A stretch of 64,000 bases of DNA from Mycolicibacterium hippocampi (GCF_010723735.1 NZ_BLLB01000002.1:4030001-4094000), one strand, 5' to 3'; counted from the stretch's first letter, positions 52,374 through 62,224 are shown. The notes: generated from the letters alone by a model not told the origin. Numbers and translations are program-made.

Positions 52374-53687
52374 ATGGACGATCCGAGAGCTTCGTCACCC
52401 CCGCGCGAGATCGCGCTCGACCTGTACCGGTCGGCGGCAGTGGTCCTCGTGGTCGTCGGCCACTGGCTGCTGTCGGTGATGACCTACCGCGACGGCGAGT
52501 TCGGCCGGGACAACCCCCTGGTGCTGATGCCGTGGACCCAGTGGATCACCTGGTTCTTCCAGGTCGTCCCGGTGTTCTTCGCGGTGGCCGGATACGCCAG
52601 CGCGGTGTCGTGGTCGCGGCTGGGCGCCGACGCCGCTACGTCGCGACAGCAGTGGATCCGCCACCGGGTGGCCCGCACCCTCGGACCGACCGCGGTCTAC
52701 GCGGTGTTCGTGCTCGCCGTGATCGTCGCGTTGATGCTGGCGGGCATCGACGGCTCGGTCCTGGAGTTGGGCGGCTGGGCGGTGGCCATGCATCTGTGGT
52801 TCCTGGCCGTCTATCTGATGGTGGTGGCGTTGACCCCGCTCGCCCTGGCCGCTCACCGGCGGTGGGGCCTCGCGGTGCCTGCGGTACTGGCGTCCTGCGT
52901 GGTCCTGGTCGACGCGGTGGGGATCAGCACCGGGTACACCGAGATCCGGATGGCCAACTACTTCTTCTGCTGGGCGGCGATCTACCAACTCGGAATCGCC
53001 TGGCACGGCGGACTTCTGCGCACCCGGCTGCTGGTGTCGATGGCCGTGGCGGCGGCGGTGGCACTGCCGTTTCTGGTGACCTGGGGGCCCTACCCGATCG
53101 CGATGATCGGCGTTCCCGGTGACCGGGTGGAGAACAGCGCTCCACCGTCGGTGGCACTGCTGGCGCTGGCGATCGTTCAGATAGGCATCCTGTTCGCGCT
53201 GATACCGGTGCTGAACCGGGTGCTGGCGCGCGGCAGATGGCCACGGATGATCTCGACAGCCAACAACAACGTGTTGGCGCTGTATCTGTGGCACATGATG
53301 CCCGTCATCGTCGTGACGCTCGTCGGCTACCCGACCGGCCTTCTCCCGCAACCGCCACTGGGTTCCGGCGCGTGGTGGCTGGCCCGCCTGGAGTGGGAGT
53401 TGGTGCTGGCGGTGGTCACCGTGGCGCTGCTGAGCCTGCTGTTCTGGCAGCGCCGCCTGTTCGCGGCGCCGCTGCCGACCTTCGCGCTGCCGGTGCCCGG
53501 TGGCATCACCGCGCCGCTGCTCTACCTCGGAACGGCCGGGTGCGCGCTGTCGCTGGCACTGATCTCCGCCGGCGGTTTTGCGCCCGGGGGTAGGACCCCG
53601 CTCGCGGCGGTGCTGTTGTTCGCCGCGGGAGCACTGTTCGTCGCCGTCCGCCCCCGCGACACCGCTCAGTACACGTCGCGCACGTAG
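52374..53687 (+). CDS. Acyltransferase 3 family membrane protein
   Basis: A 437-residue membrane protein of the acyltransferase 3 (OafA/YrhL-like) family, which transfers acyl groups to sugars or lipids at the membrane. The N-terminus has LDLYRSAAVVLVVVGHWLL with the conserved arginine/histidine, and QVVPVFFAVAGYASAVSW follows; about 10 hydrophobic helices are present. LYLWHMMPVIVV contains the typical histidine near the end of the fold. ATG 52374 is chosen; ATG 52365 is equally possible. Substrate is unknown. Its 3' end overlaps the convergent nitrate reductase gene by 22 bp. Confidence 0.85.
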   Translation: MDDPRASSPPREIALDLYRSAAVVLVVVGHWLLSVMTYRDGEFGRDNPLVLMPWTQWITWFFQVVPVFFAVAGYASAVSWSRLGADAATSRQQWIRHRVARTLGPTAVYAVFVLAVIVALMLAGIDGSVLELGGWAVAMHLWFLAVYLMVVALTPLALAAHRRWGLAVPAVLASCVVLVDAVGISTGYTEIRMANYFFCWAAIYQLGIAWHGGLLRTRLLVSMAVAAAVALPFLVTWGPYPIAMIGVPGDRVENSAPPSVALLALAIVQIGILFALIPVLNRVLARGRWPRMISTANNNVLALYLWHMMPVIVVTLVGYPTGLLPQPPLGSGAWWLARLEWELVLAVVTVALLSLLFWQRRLFAAPLPTFALPVPGGITAPLLYLGTAGCALSLALISAGGFAPGGRTPLAAVLLFAAGALFVAVRPRDTAQYTSRT

Positions 53688-56600
53688 CGCTTCTCGGCGA
53701 CCAGTTCCCGCTTGTAGTCGCGTGCCGCTTCTGCGCTCATGCCGCCGTGGGTCTTGACGATGTCGGTCAGTGCGTCGTCGACGTCACGGGCCATCCGTCC
53801 GGCGTCCCCGCAGACGTAGAAGTGTGCTCCCTCGTCGAGCCAGCGCCACACGTCGGCGCCGTAGTCGAGCATCTTGTGCTGCACGTAGATCCGCTGTGCC
53901 TGGTCGCGGGAGAACGCCAGATCCAAGCGGTTGAGGAAGCCGTCGTCGACCATGTCGGTCAGGTCGTCGCGATAGTAGAAGTTCTGGTCGCGATGCTGGT
54001 CGCCGAAGAACAACCAGTTGCGACCGGTGTGCCCGAGGGCGCGACGCTCCTGGAGGAAACCCCGGAACGGCGCGATGCCGGTACCGGGCCCGACCATGAT
54101 CATCGGGGTCTGCGCATCCCGCGGTGGCCGGAAGTGCGGCGAACGCTGCAGGAACACCGGCACCGGTGCGTTGTCTGGCAACTCGGCCAGATAGGTGGAG
54201 GCGACGCCGCCGCGCGGACCACCGTCGCCGCCGCGGTAGCGGAGCACCGACACCGTCAGCTGTGCCTCGTGCGGGCTGACAAGGGGGCTCGAGGAGATCG
54301 AGTACTGCCGCGGTGTCAGCCGCACCAGCACCTCATGCCACAGTTCGGGTGCGGCGCGGACAGTGAACTCGCGGACGAGGTCCAGGCCGTTGCGGTTCAC
54401 CAGCCATCGGTCGAGCGCGCCGCGGTCCTTGCGCAGTCGCTTGGCCACCGCGGGTTCCGCACAGTGTTCGGCGACGAATCCGACCAGGTTGGCCGTCACC
54501 TTGCACACGTCGTAGTGCGACGTCAGGGCGTGACGCAACGGCACGGCGGCACCGTCGAGGATGACCGACTCGTTTCCGCTGAATCCGGTGGCCGCCAACC
54601 AGTTCTCGACCACCTGCTCGGAGTTGCGCACGTAGACGCCGAGCGAGTCACCGGCGGCGTAGGTGACGTCGTGGTTGCTGATGTCGAAACCGAACTGACG
54701 AACGTCTTTGGCCGCCGTGGCCGGGGTCAGCCGGGTGTTCCGGGACAGCGGCGCGGTGATCGGGTGCGCGCGGGTGAACCACACCGGCCCGGACGCAGGC
54801 GCGGATTCGGGCTCCCGGACCTGCGGCGCCACCTCCGCAGGCGCGGCCGGAGCGGCCAGCACGTCGACGACGGCGTCGGCCCACCGGGCGAGCGGTTGGT
54901 CGTCGTAGGCTTCACATTCCGCGCGGTCGAGCACCCTGGTGGCACCCAACTCCGAGAGCCTTGTGTCCAACGATTTCGCATGACCGCAGAAGTTGTCGTA
55001 GGACCGGTCGCCGATGCCCAGCACCGAGTAGCGCACCCCCGTCAGCGACGGCGCCTGCGGGGATTGCAGCCGCTGCCAGAAGTCGGCACCGTTGTCCGGC
55101 GGTCCACCGTCGCCGAACGTGCTGGTCACGACCACGACCTCGCCCGCTCCGCTGAGATCCGACAGCGCCACGTCGTCCATCGCCCGAAGTCGGCCGCCCG
55201 GCAGGCGGCCGCCCAGTTTTGCGGCGAACTCCTCGGCGTTTCCGGTCTGGGAGGCCCACAGCACCAGCGGTCCCGTCTCCACCGCGGCATCGACGCCAGG
55301 GCCGGCGTCGCCGGACCGCGAATATCGGCCTGCCAGCAATCCGTCGACCCACAGCCGCGCGGACCTGCCGAGCGGCGCGGCGGCCGGCAACACCGGCACA
55401 CCAGGTGCCCCTTGCTCGACGCCGGCGAAAAAGCCGGCCAGATAGCACTTTTCGTCGTCGGTGAGGGTGGGCGCCTCCGCCGGGATGGGCAACCCCGCCT
55501 CGGCCGGTACCGGAGTGAGGCGCACCGCGCACACTTTGAACTCCGGCTGCAACGAATCCGGGTCGACGGCGTCGTTGGTGACGGCGTTGATGGTCAGATG
55601 CTCACCGTGCTCGTCGTTCCAGTGGAACGGCACCCAGGTGTTGCCCGGCCGTACCCGGTCGGTGACGACGGCGGGAAGCACGGCGCGGCCCCGCCGGGAC
55701 GTCAGCTCCACCTCACGGCCGTCGGCGATTCCCAGCGCGGCCGCGTCATCGGGATGGATCTCGACGAACGGGGCAGCGTTGAGCTTGTTGAGCTTGGCGA
55801 CCTTGCCCGTCTTGGTCATGGTGTGCCACTGGTGCTGGAGCCGGCCTGTGTTCAGGATCATCGGGTAGTCGTCGTCGGGCAGTTCGGCGGCGTCCAGGTG
55901 CGGGCGTGGGTGGAACACCGCACGGCGGGACGCGGTGGCGAACGCGAGCCGCGGACGGTGCCCGTCGGTACTGGTGTACAGGTCCTGGGAGACCCCGTCG
56001 TTGAGGTAGCGGATCGGGTTCCGGTCGTCGGAGCCGGCCGGGCTGTCCTCCGGCGGGCAGGGCCACTGCACCGGGGTCTCGCGGAGCCGCTCGTAGCTGG
56101 CCCCGCGCAGGTCGTATCCGGTGCGCGGATTGTGGAACCGGCGGATCTCGTTGAAGATCTGTTCGCTGGACTTGTAGTCGAACGCGCTGCCGAACCCGAG
56201 ATGTCGGGCGACACCGCAGATCAGTTCCCAGTCCGGCCGGGCGTCACCGGCGGGAGGGATGGACTGTTGCAGCAGGGTGAGGTTGCGATCCGAGTTGACC
56301 ATCACGGCGTCGGCCTCGGCCCACAGGGTGGCCGGCAACATGATGTCGGCGTAGTGATTGGTCGCCGTGTCTGCGTACGCGTCCTGGGTGATCACCAACT
56401 CAGCGGCCTCGAGGCCGGTGATCACCGTCTCCCGGTTGGCCACGGTGGCAACGGGATTGGTGCAGATGATCCACACCGCCTTGATCTGGTCGCTGCCGAG
56501 CTGCCCGAACATGTCGATGGTCCCCGGTCCGACCTCGGTCCTGATGGTGCCCGGTTCCAGGTCCCATTGCTGCTCCACGAAGGCCCTGTCGGCTGCCGAC

Positions 56601-57679
56601 AGCACCGCCCGCTGACCCGGCAGACCCGGCCCCATGTAACCCATTTCGCGTCCACCCATGGCGTTGGGCTGGCCCGTCAACGACATGGGTCCGCTCCCCG
56701 GACGGCAGATGGCTCCGGTGGCCAGGTGCAGATTGCAGATCGCATTGGTGTTCCAGGTGCCGTGGGTGCTCTGGTTCAGCCCCATCGTCCAGCAGGTCAT
56801 CCAATCCCCCGCCGCGGCGATCATCGCAGCGGCGACGCGGATGTCGGCCTCGGACAGGCCGGTGATCGCGGCGACCCGGTCCGGCGGATAGTCGGCCAGG
56901 AACTGCGGCATCGCCTCCCAGCCTTCGGTGTGCTCGGCGATGAAGTCCTCGTCGATGGCCCCGTCCGCGACCAGCAGGTGCAGGATCCCGTTGAGCAACG
57001 CCAGATCGGTACCGGGGCGGATCTGAAGGTACAGGTCGGCCTTCTCGGCGGTCGTGGTCCGGCGCGGGTCGACGACGATCAGCTTGGCGCCGGCCTTGAG
57101 CCGGTCGGCCATTCGCAGGAACAGGATCGGATGGCAGTCGGCCATGTTGGAGCCGATCACGAAAAACAGATTCGTGCAGTCGAAGTCGGTGTAGGAACCC
57201 GGCGGCCCGTCAGAGCCCAGCGATTGCTTGAACCCGGTCCCGGCACTGGCCATGCACAGCCGGGAATTGGATTCGATGTGCACGGTGCGCAGGAATCCCT
57301 TGGCCAGCTTGGTGGCAAGATATTGCGACTCGATCGACATCTGACCCGAGACGTAGAGCGCCACCGCATCTGGACCGTGCTCGTCGACGATCGCCCGCAA
57401 CCGTCTGCCGGCTTCGGCGAGTGCGTCGTCGACATCGGCGGCCACCGGGTCCGCGTCGCGCGACGGTCGCAACAGGGCGGTGGTGAGCCGGCCGTCGGTC
57501 GCGGCCATCATCTCTGCGTGCGTGGCGCCCTTGGTGCACAGCCGCCCGAAGTTGGTCGGGTGGAGTTTGTCCCCGGACACCTTGGCGATCACCGGTGCGC
57601 CCGTAGCGGGGTCGGTGCGGGTCTCAACCGAGATCCCGCAGCCGACCCCGCAGTAGGAGCAGGCGGTGCGCGTGGTCAT
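53666..57679 (-). CDS. Assimilatory nitrate reductase fused to a flavodoxin/FAD/NADPH reductase (NasN-type)
   Basis: A 1337-residue fusion reducing nitrate to nitrite. Residues about 1-700 are a molybdopterin-guanine-dinucleotide oxidoreductase, with [4Fe-4S] cysteines 7, 10, 14 and 48 and the Mo-ligand cysteine in ESNSRLCMASAG. Residues about 770-920 are a flavodoxin (VLWASQTGNAEEFA; TSTFGDGGPPDN). The rest is a sulfite-reductase-alpha/CPR-like module with FAD-binding RQYSISSSPL and NADPH-binding MVGPGTGIAPFRGFLQER, ending in VRDVY. It can therefore take electrons directly from NAD(P)H. The same fusion is known from Mycolicibacterium smegmatis. narK lies 22 bp upstream on the same strand, suggesting one transcript. 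Confidence 0.95.
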   Translation of the reverse strand: MTTRTACSYCGVGCGISVETRTDPATGAPVIAKVSGDKLHPTNFGRLCTKGATHAEMMAATDGRLTTALLRPSRDADPVAADVDDALAEAGRRLRAIVDEHGPDAVALYVSGQMSIESQYLATKLAKGFLRTVHIESNSRLCMASAGTGFKQSLGSDGPPGSYTDFDCTNLFFVIGSNMADCHPILFLRMADRLKAGAKLIVVDPRRTTTAEKADLYLQIRPGTDLALLNGILHLLVADGAIDEDFIAEHTEGWEAMPQFLADYPPDRVAAITGLSEADIRVAAAMIAAAGDWMTCWTMGLNQSTHGTWNTNAICNLHLATGAICRPGSGPMSLTGQPNAMGGREMGYMGPGLPGQRAVLSAADRAFVEQQWDLEPGTIRTEVGPGTIDMFGQLGSDQIKAVWIICTNPVATVANRETVITGLEAAELVITQDAYADTATNHYADIMLPATLWAEADAVMVNSDRNLTLLQQSIPPAGDARPDWELICGVARHLGFGSAFDYKSSEQIFNEIRRFHNPRTGYDLRGASYERLRETPVQWPCPPEDSPAGSDDRNPIRYLNDGVSQDLYTSTDGHRPRLAFATASRRAVFHPRPHLDAAELPDDDYPMILNTGRLQHQWHTMTKTGKVAKLNKLNAAPFVEIHPDDAAALGIADGREVELTSRRGRAVLPAVVTDRVRPGNTWVPFHWNDEHGEHLTINAVTNDAVDPDSLQPEFKVCAVRLTPVPAEAGLPIPAEAPTLTDDEKCYLAGFFAGVEQGAPGVPVLPAAAPLGRSARLWVDGLLAGRYSRSGDAGPGVDAAVETGPLVLWASQTGNAEEFAAKLGGRLPGGRLRAMDDVALSDLSGAGEVVVVTSTFGDGGPPDNGADFWQRLQSPQAPSLTGVRYSVLGIGDRSYDNFCGHAKSLDTRLSELGATRVLDRAECEAYDDQPLARWADAVVDVLAAPAAPAEVAPQVREPESAPASGPVWFTRAHPITAPLSRNTRLTPATAAKDVRQFGFDISNHDVTYAAGDSLGVYVRNSEQVVENWLAATGFSGNESVILDGAAVPLRHALTSHYDVCKVTANLVGFVAEHCAEPAVAKRLRKDRGALDRWLVNRNGLDLVREFTVRAAPELWHEVLVRLTPRQYSISSSPLVSPHEAQLTVSVLRYRGGDGGPRGGVASTYLAELPDNAPVPVFLQRSPHFRPPRDAQTPMIMVGPGTGIAPFRGFLQERRALGHTGRNWLFFGDQHRDQNFYYRDDLTDMVDDGFLNRLDLAFSRDQAQRIYVQHKMLDYGADVWRWLDEGAHFYVCGDAGRMARDVDDALTDIVKTHGGMSAEAARDYKRELVAEKRYVRDVY

Positions 57680-57701
57680 CGCGATGTCGTCATCCTTCGT
57701 G

Positions 57702-59108
57702 TCAGACGCCCGCCTGCGCCATCCGGCTGCCCTTGCGCAGGTAGAAGTACCATGTCACGACCAGCAGGACGAGGAAGAAGCCGACGTAGAACTGCAGCGC
57801 CGGCTGGATGTTGCCGAACTCGGACTTGGCCCACGCGTAGGCGAGGGGCACGATGAACCCGCCGAACGCACCGACCGACGAGATGACTCCGAGCGCACCC
57901 GCAGCCTGACGACGCATATGCAGCATGGTCAACGGGTCGCCGCCGGCGTCTTCACCCTTCACCCGGAAGATCTTCGAGATCATCCGGTAGGTGGAACCGT
58001 TGCCGATGCCAGTGGCGACGAACAGGAACATGAAGGCGATGAAGAACACCGGCATGTTCGTGGCCTGCACCGACCAGAGCGCGCCCGCGGCGCCGACCGC
58101 CAGCATGACGAAGCTCAGCGCGGTGATCCGCGCTCCCCCGTATACGTCCGACAGCTTGCCGCCGAGCGGACGGGCTACCGACCCGATGAATGCACCGAGA
58201 AATGCCCAGGTCAACGCAATGTCACCACGGTCGAACACGGCCTTGAGCAGCGTCGGGAACGCCGCCGAATAACCGATGAACGAGCCGAACGTCCCGATGT
58301 AGAGCAACGACATCACCCACGTGTCCGTGTGGCGCAGCGAATGCCAAACCGGCTTCACATCGGCTTTGGCCTCGGTCAGGTTGTTCATGAACAGGAACGC
58401 ACATATCGCCGCGGCGACCGCGAACGGCACGTAGAACAGCCCCGCCAGCGACAGCGTCACCCCAGCGCCGATGGTGACCACAATCGGAATCACCTTCTGC
58501 GCGACGGCAACTCCGATGTTTCCACCCGCAGCGTTGAGGCCGAGCGCCCAGCCCTTCTCCTTCTCCGGGTAGAAGAACGAGATGTTGGCCATCGACGAAG
58601 CGAAGTTGCCCCCACCGAAACCGGCGGTGCCGGCAACCAACAGCAGCACCCAGAACGGGATGCTCGGGTCACTCACCACCCAGGCCAATCCGAGACACGG
58701 GATCAGCAGCAGAAGCGCCGAGATCACCGTCCAATTGCGGCCCCCGAAGACCGGGACAGCGAACGTGTACGGGAGTCGGAGGAAGGCCCCGACGCCGCTG
58801 GGCACCGCAACCAGCCACAGAGCCTGCGAGGTGGTCAGCGCCCAACCGGACGCCGTGGCGGTGCCGTCGGCCGCCGCCGTCATCTGGACGACGACGATGC
58901 TCCACAGCAGCCACACCGAGAAGCCGATGTGCTCGGCGAAGATCGAGTAGATCAGGTTTTTCCGCGCGACGGGTCGCCCGACCGAGTCCCAGAATTCGGG
59001 GTCCTCGGGGCGCCAGTCGTCGATCCAGTGCTTGCCCCGATGGCGACCCGGCGCACCGGGTGGCGCCGTCGTGACTGCCCCCGTCGATTCGCTGTCCGTA
59101 ACGGTCAT
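57702..59108 (-). CDS. narK: Nitrate/nitrite transporter NarK (NarU) family
   Basis: A 468-residue major facilitator protein for nitrate uptake or nitrite export. The nitrate signature occurs twice: AGTAGFGGGNFASSMANISFFYP and FVATGIGNGSTYRMISKIF. About 12 hydrophobic segments are present. N-terminal residues (HWIDDWRPEDPEFWDSVGRPVARKNLIYSIFAEHIGF) match the mycobacterial NarK1 type. ATG 59108 has an AGGAGA ribosome site. Upstream, a GlnR-like box faces this gene at 59242-59257, fitting control by nitrogen limitation. It is followed at 22 bp by the nitrate reductase gene. Confidence 0.95.
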   Translation of the reverse strand: MTVTDSESTGAVTTAPPGAPGRHRGKHWIDDWRPEDPEFWDSVGRPVARKNLIYSIFAEHIGFSVWLLWSIVVVQMTAAADGTATASGWALTTSQALWLVAVPSGVGAFLRLPYTFAVPVFGGRNWTVISALLLLIPCLGLAWVVSDPSIPFWVLLLVAGTAGFGGGNFASSMANISFFYPEKEKGWALGLNAAGGNIGVAVAQKVIPIVVTIGAGVTLSLAGLFYVPFAVAAAICAFLFMNNLTEAKADVKPVWHSLRHTDTWVMSLLYIGTFGSFIGYSAAFPTLLKAVFDRGDIALTWAFLGAFIGSVARPLGGKLSDVYGGARITALSFVMLAVGAAGALWSVQATNMPVFFIAFMFLFVATGIGNGSTYRMISKIFRVKGEDAGGDPLTMLHMRRQAAGALGVISSVGAFGGFIVPLAYAWAKSEFGNIQPALQFYVGFFLVLLVVTWYFYLRKGSRMAQAGV

Positions 59109-59241
59109 GATGTCTCCTGTGGTGGATGGATCCGATGCGGTCAACTGCCGCCGCCGGCGGCTGTGCCAGACACTCCCCGCCCGTAACCGCAACGCTGCGT
59201 TCGGGCTTGTCCCAGGTTTACTGCCTGGGCATTCCGCATCC

Positions 59242-59257
59242 GTTGCACGTTGGTGAC
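59242..59257 (-). promoter_or_regulatory. Candidate GlnR box facing narK
   Basis: On the minus strand GTCAC-CAACGT-GCAAC agrees with the actinobacterial GlnR pattern GTNAC-n6-GNAAC. It would couple nitrate uptake and reduction to nitrogen limitation. No convincing -10 was placed relative to it. Confidence 0.4.
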
Positions 59258-59346
59258 CGCGATGAAAACACGGCCTCACACCGCAGGTCAGCTCACCGTG
59301 AGGTGGTCGCTGAGTGATCAGGGGGATGCACGGGTGACTTGCGGGT

Positions 59347-59378
59347 GAAACGAATCGGAAACAACCGGCTTCTAGCTT
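59347..59378 (+). promoter_or_regulatory. Candidate GlnR box and leaderless promoter of the nir operon
   Basis: GAAAC-GAATCG-GAAAC (59347-59362) matches the GlnR GNNAC-n6-GNAAC layout. TAGCTT (59373-59378) is a good -10; transcription would then begin on the ATG at 59385, making a leaderless message. The box covers the -35 position, which fits activation of nitrite assimilation by GlnR. Confidence 0.5.
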
Positions 59379-59384
59379 CGAGCC

Positions 59385-59738
59385 ATGTCCGACGGAAGTA
59401 GTCCTCGATTCCTGCAAGGTGTGTTCGGGTTCGACGGCGGCGGATACGAAAAGCCGCTGCTGATCGACGAATCGCTGCGCTATGTGGTCCCTGCAGGCGC
59501 CACGTCCCAGCCGGTCTATTTTCGTGGCGGCAACTCGGCCGACCAGATGGTCACCGTAATCCTGTTCCGCGACGGTAAACCGATGCGCTACTTCCCGATC
59601 GCCGCCGCAGGCGCCACCCACGTGGCGTTGCGAGTGGTGGAGGATCTGCTCGCCGATACGGTGCTCGAGCTCTATGTCGCTGCGCCCGAAGGCGCCAAGG
59701 GCACCGTGATCGTTGATGTCGGTCTCGTGGAGGTGTGA
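59385..59738 (+). CDS. Conserved small protein of unknown function leading the nirBD operon
   Basis: A 117-residue soluble protein I do not recognise. It is rich in beta-strand-like segments (LRYVVPAGATSQPVYFRGGNSADQMVTVILFRDGKPMRYFPI; DTVLELYVAAPEGAKGTVIVDVGLVEV), with no cysteines, histidine clusters, signal peptide or membrane segment. ATG 59385 lies seven bases after a -10 element, so it is probably leaderless. Its TGA overlaps the nirB ATG by one base (TGATG), so the proteins should be made together. A role in assembly, siroheme or nitrite delivery for NirBD is only inferred from position. Confidence 0.8.
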   Translation: MSDGSSPRFLQGVFGFDGGGYEKPLLIDESLRYVVPAGATSQPVYFRGGNSADQMVTVILFRDGKPMRYFPIAAAGATHVALRVVEDLLADTVLELYVAAPEGAKGTVIVDVGLVEV

Positions 59739-62224
59739 TGTCGGAGAAAGCCCGCCTCGTGGTGGTCGGCAACGGGATGGCCGGGATCCGCGCGATCGAG
59801 GAGGTCCTCGCCAGGCAAAAAGGCGGAACCAATGCCGAGGATTTCCAGATCACCGTTTTCGGCGACGAGCCCTACGGCAACTACAACCGCATCCTGCTGT
59901 CGAACGTGCTTGCCGGCCTTGATGATCCGGCCGAGATCTATCTCAACTCCCTGGACTGGTACCTCGACAACGGTATCGACCTGCGCAGTGGGGTCCGTGT
60001 CGTCCGACTCGATACCTTCGCCCACCTGGTGCATGCCGATGACGGCACCGCGCTGCGTTACGACAAACTGATCCTGGCCACCGGCAGCCGCTCGTTCTTC
60101 CCGCCGATGACCGGGCTGTGGGCCGACAACAAGACCCTGGCCGACGGCGTGTTCGGTTTCCGGACGCTCGACGACACCGCCACGATGATCTCCGAAGCCG
60201 CCAACCGCACCAAAGCCGTCGTCATCGGCGGCGGCCTACTGGGACTGGAAGCCGCTCGGGGACTGCAGACTCGCGGGTTGACCGTCGACGTCGTCCACGC
60301 GGGCCCGACGTTGATGAACGCCCAGCTGGACGATCCGGCCGGCTCCATCCTGCGCAAATCGGTCGAATCGCTGGGGATCACTGTCCATACCGAGAAGCGC
60401 ACCACCGAAGTCGTCGTCAACGACGGGCGGCTCCGGGCGATCACGTTCTCCGACGGCAGGCAGTTGGATTGCGACATGCTGGTGATCGCGACGGGAATCC
60501 GGCCCAACGTGGGGCTGGCACAGCGAGCCGGCCTGACGGTGGAACGCGCCATCGTCACCGACGACCACATGCGATCGGTTGATGACGACGACGTCTACGT
60601 CGTCGGTGAGTGTGCACAGCACCGCGGCCAGGTCTACGGACTGGTGGCACCGCTGTGGGAACAGGCCAAGGTACTGGCCGACCACCTGACCGGTGCCGAT
60701 ACCAGTGCGGCCTATCACGGCTCCCGGGTCGCCACGAAGCTCAAGGTCGCCGGTGTCGACGTCGCCTCGATGGGCGTCAAGGGCCCCGAACATCCCGACG
60801 ACGAGTTCGTGCAGTACTCCGAACCCAAACACGGCGTGTACAAGACGGTGGTGATCCGCGACGGGAAACTGGTCGGCGCCACCCTGGTCGGCGACGTGTC
60901 GAAGGTGTCGTTCCTGACCCAGGCCTTCGACAGTGGGATGCCGTTGCCCGACGAGCGGGTGGAGCTGATGTTCGACATCGGCACGCCGGATGTCGGTGTC
61001 GGGGTCGCCGAGCTATCCGACGACGCCCAGGTGTGCAACTGCAACGGTGTCTCCAAAGGCGCACTGGTGGACTGCGTGCACGGCGGCGAGTCCTCGGTGG
61101 CCGGTGTCATGGCGAAGACGAAGGCGGGCAAGGGTTGCGGCTCGTGCAAGGAGCTGGTCTGCCAGGTGGTCGAGTGGGCCGCCGGAGGTGCGGTCACCGA
61201 GGATCCGTCGGCGTCGTGGTACGTGCCCGGGATCCCGTACGACAAGCCGACGCTGATGCGTCACATCCGGGAGCTCGAACTGCATTCGGTGTCCTCGGTG
61301 TTCGCCGCGCTGGCTCCGGACGGCCGGGAGGACGCGGGCTCGAAGATGGCGCTGGCGTCCCTGCTCGACATGATGTGGGCCGACGAGTACGTCGACGAGC
61401 GCGACGCGCGGTTCATCAACGACCGGGTGCACGCCAACATCCAGCGCGACGGCACTTTCTCGGTGGTGCCGCAGATGAAGGGCGGGGTCACCGACGTCGC
61501 TCAACTGCGCAAGATCGCCGACGTCGCGGAACGCTACGAGATCCCGATGATCAAGCTGACCGGCGGCCAGCGTATCGACCTGCTCGGAGTGCGCAAGGAG
61601 GACCTTCCCTCGGTGTGGGAAGACCTCGACATGCCGTCGGGATACGCGTACGGCAAGAGTTTCCGGACCGTGAAAACCTGTGTCGGCAGCGACTTCTGCC
61701 GCTACGGGCTCGGCGATTCCACCGCGCTGGGGATCGCGATCGAGGAGCGGTATCAGGGGCTGGCCAGTCCCGCAAAGTTGAAGCTGGCTGTCACCGGCTG
61801 TCCACGCAACTGTGCGGAGGCGTTGTGCAAGGACCTCGGTGTGGTCGCGGTCGAGGGAGGTCGCTGGGAGGTCTATGTCGGCGGAGCGGCCGGCGCGCAC
61901 ATCCGCAAGGGCGATCTGCTGGCCACCGTCGACGACCCGCAGACGGTGATCACCCTGACCGGCCGGTTCATCCAGTACTACCGCGAGAATGCGAACTGGC
62001 TGGAGCGCACCTACAAGTGGGTGCCCCGGCTCGGCATCGAGCACCTACGCGCCGTGTTGGTCGATGAGCCCGACGACGGCTTCATCGCCGGGTTGGACGA
62101 GCGGATGCAGAAGTCGGTGGACGCCTACCGCGATCCGTGGCAGGACGGGCGGGAACCGGCGTCCGAAGGTCAGTTCCGGTCGTCGCTGCCGCTGTTGCCA
62201 CTCCCCCGGGTTCCCGTACGATGA
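59738..62224 (+). CDS. nirB: Nitrite reductase [NAD(P)H] large subunit NirB
   Basis: Assimilatory siroheme nitrite reductase, reducing nitrite to ammonium with six electrons from NAD(P)H. The 828-residue protein has an FAD domain (VVVGNGMAGIRA, about 7-18), an NAD domain (VVIGGGLLGLEAARGL), a BFD-like [2Fe-2S] region with CNCNGVSKG and GKGCGSCKELV, and the siroheme/[4Fe-4S] domain with TCVGSDFCRYG and TGCPRNCAEA. ATG 59738 overlaps the upstream small gene's stop. The C-terminal tail after about 790 (SLPLLPLPRVPVR) is short and variable. A strong palindrome separates it from nirD. Confidence 0.97.
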   Translation: MSEKARLVVVGNGMAGIRAIEEVLARQKGGTNAEDFQITVFGDEPYGNYNRILLSNVLAGLDDPAEIYLNSLDWYLDNGIDLRSGVRVVRLDTFAHLVHADDGTALRYDKLILATGSRSFFPPMTGLWADNKTLADGVFGFRTLDDTATMISEAANRTKAVVIGGGLLGLEAARGLQTRGLTVDVVHAGPTLMNAQLDDPAGSILRKSVESLGITVHTEKRTTEVVVNDGRLRAITFSDGRQLDCDMLVIATGIRPNVGLAQRAGLTVERAIVTDDHMRSVDDDDVYVVGECAQHRGQVYGLVAPLWEQAKVLADHLTGADTSAAYHGSRVATKLKVAGVDVASMGVKGPEHPDDEFVQYSEPKHGVYKTVVIRDGKLVGATLVGDVSKVSFLTQAFDSGMPLPDERVELMFDIGTPDVGVGVAELSDDAQVCNCNGVSKGALVDCVHGGESSVAGVMAKTKAGKGCGSCKELVCQVVEWAAGGAVTEDPSASWYVPGIPYDKPTLMRHIRELELHSVSSVFAALAPDGREDAGSKMALASLLDMMWADEYVDERDARFINDRVHANIQRDGTFSVVPQMKGGVTDVAQLRKIADVAERYEIPMIKLTGGQRIDLLGVRKEDLPSVWEDLDMPSGYAYGKSFRTVKTCVGSDFCRYGLGDSTALGIAIEERYQGLASPAKLKLAVTGCPRNCAEALCKDLGVVAVEGGRWEVYVGGAAGAHIRKGDLLATVDDPQTVITLTGRFIQYYRENANWLERTYKWVPRLGIEHLRAVLVDEPDDGFIAGLDERMQKSVDAYRDPWQDGREPASEGQFRSSLPLLPLPRVPVR

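Noticed and set aside
53747..57856. A 1369-codon open frame on the plus strand
   Set aside because: It is the antisense shadow of the nitrate reductase gene; GC-rich third positions keep the opposite frame open and the translated sequence has no recognisable domain.
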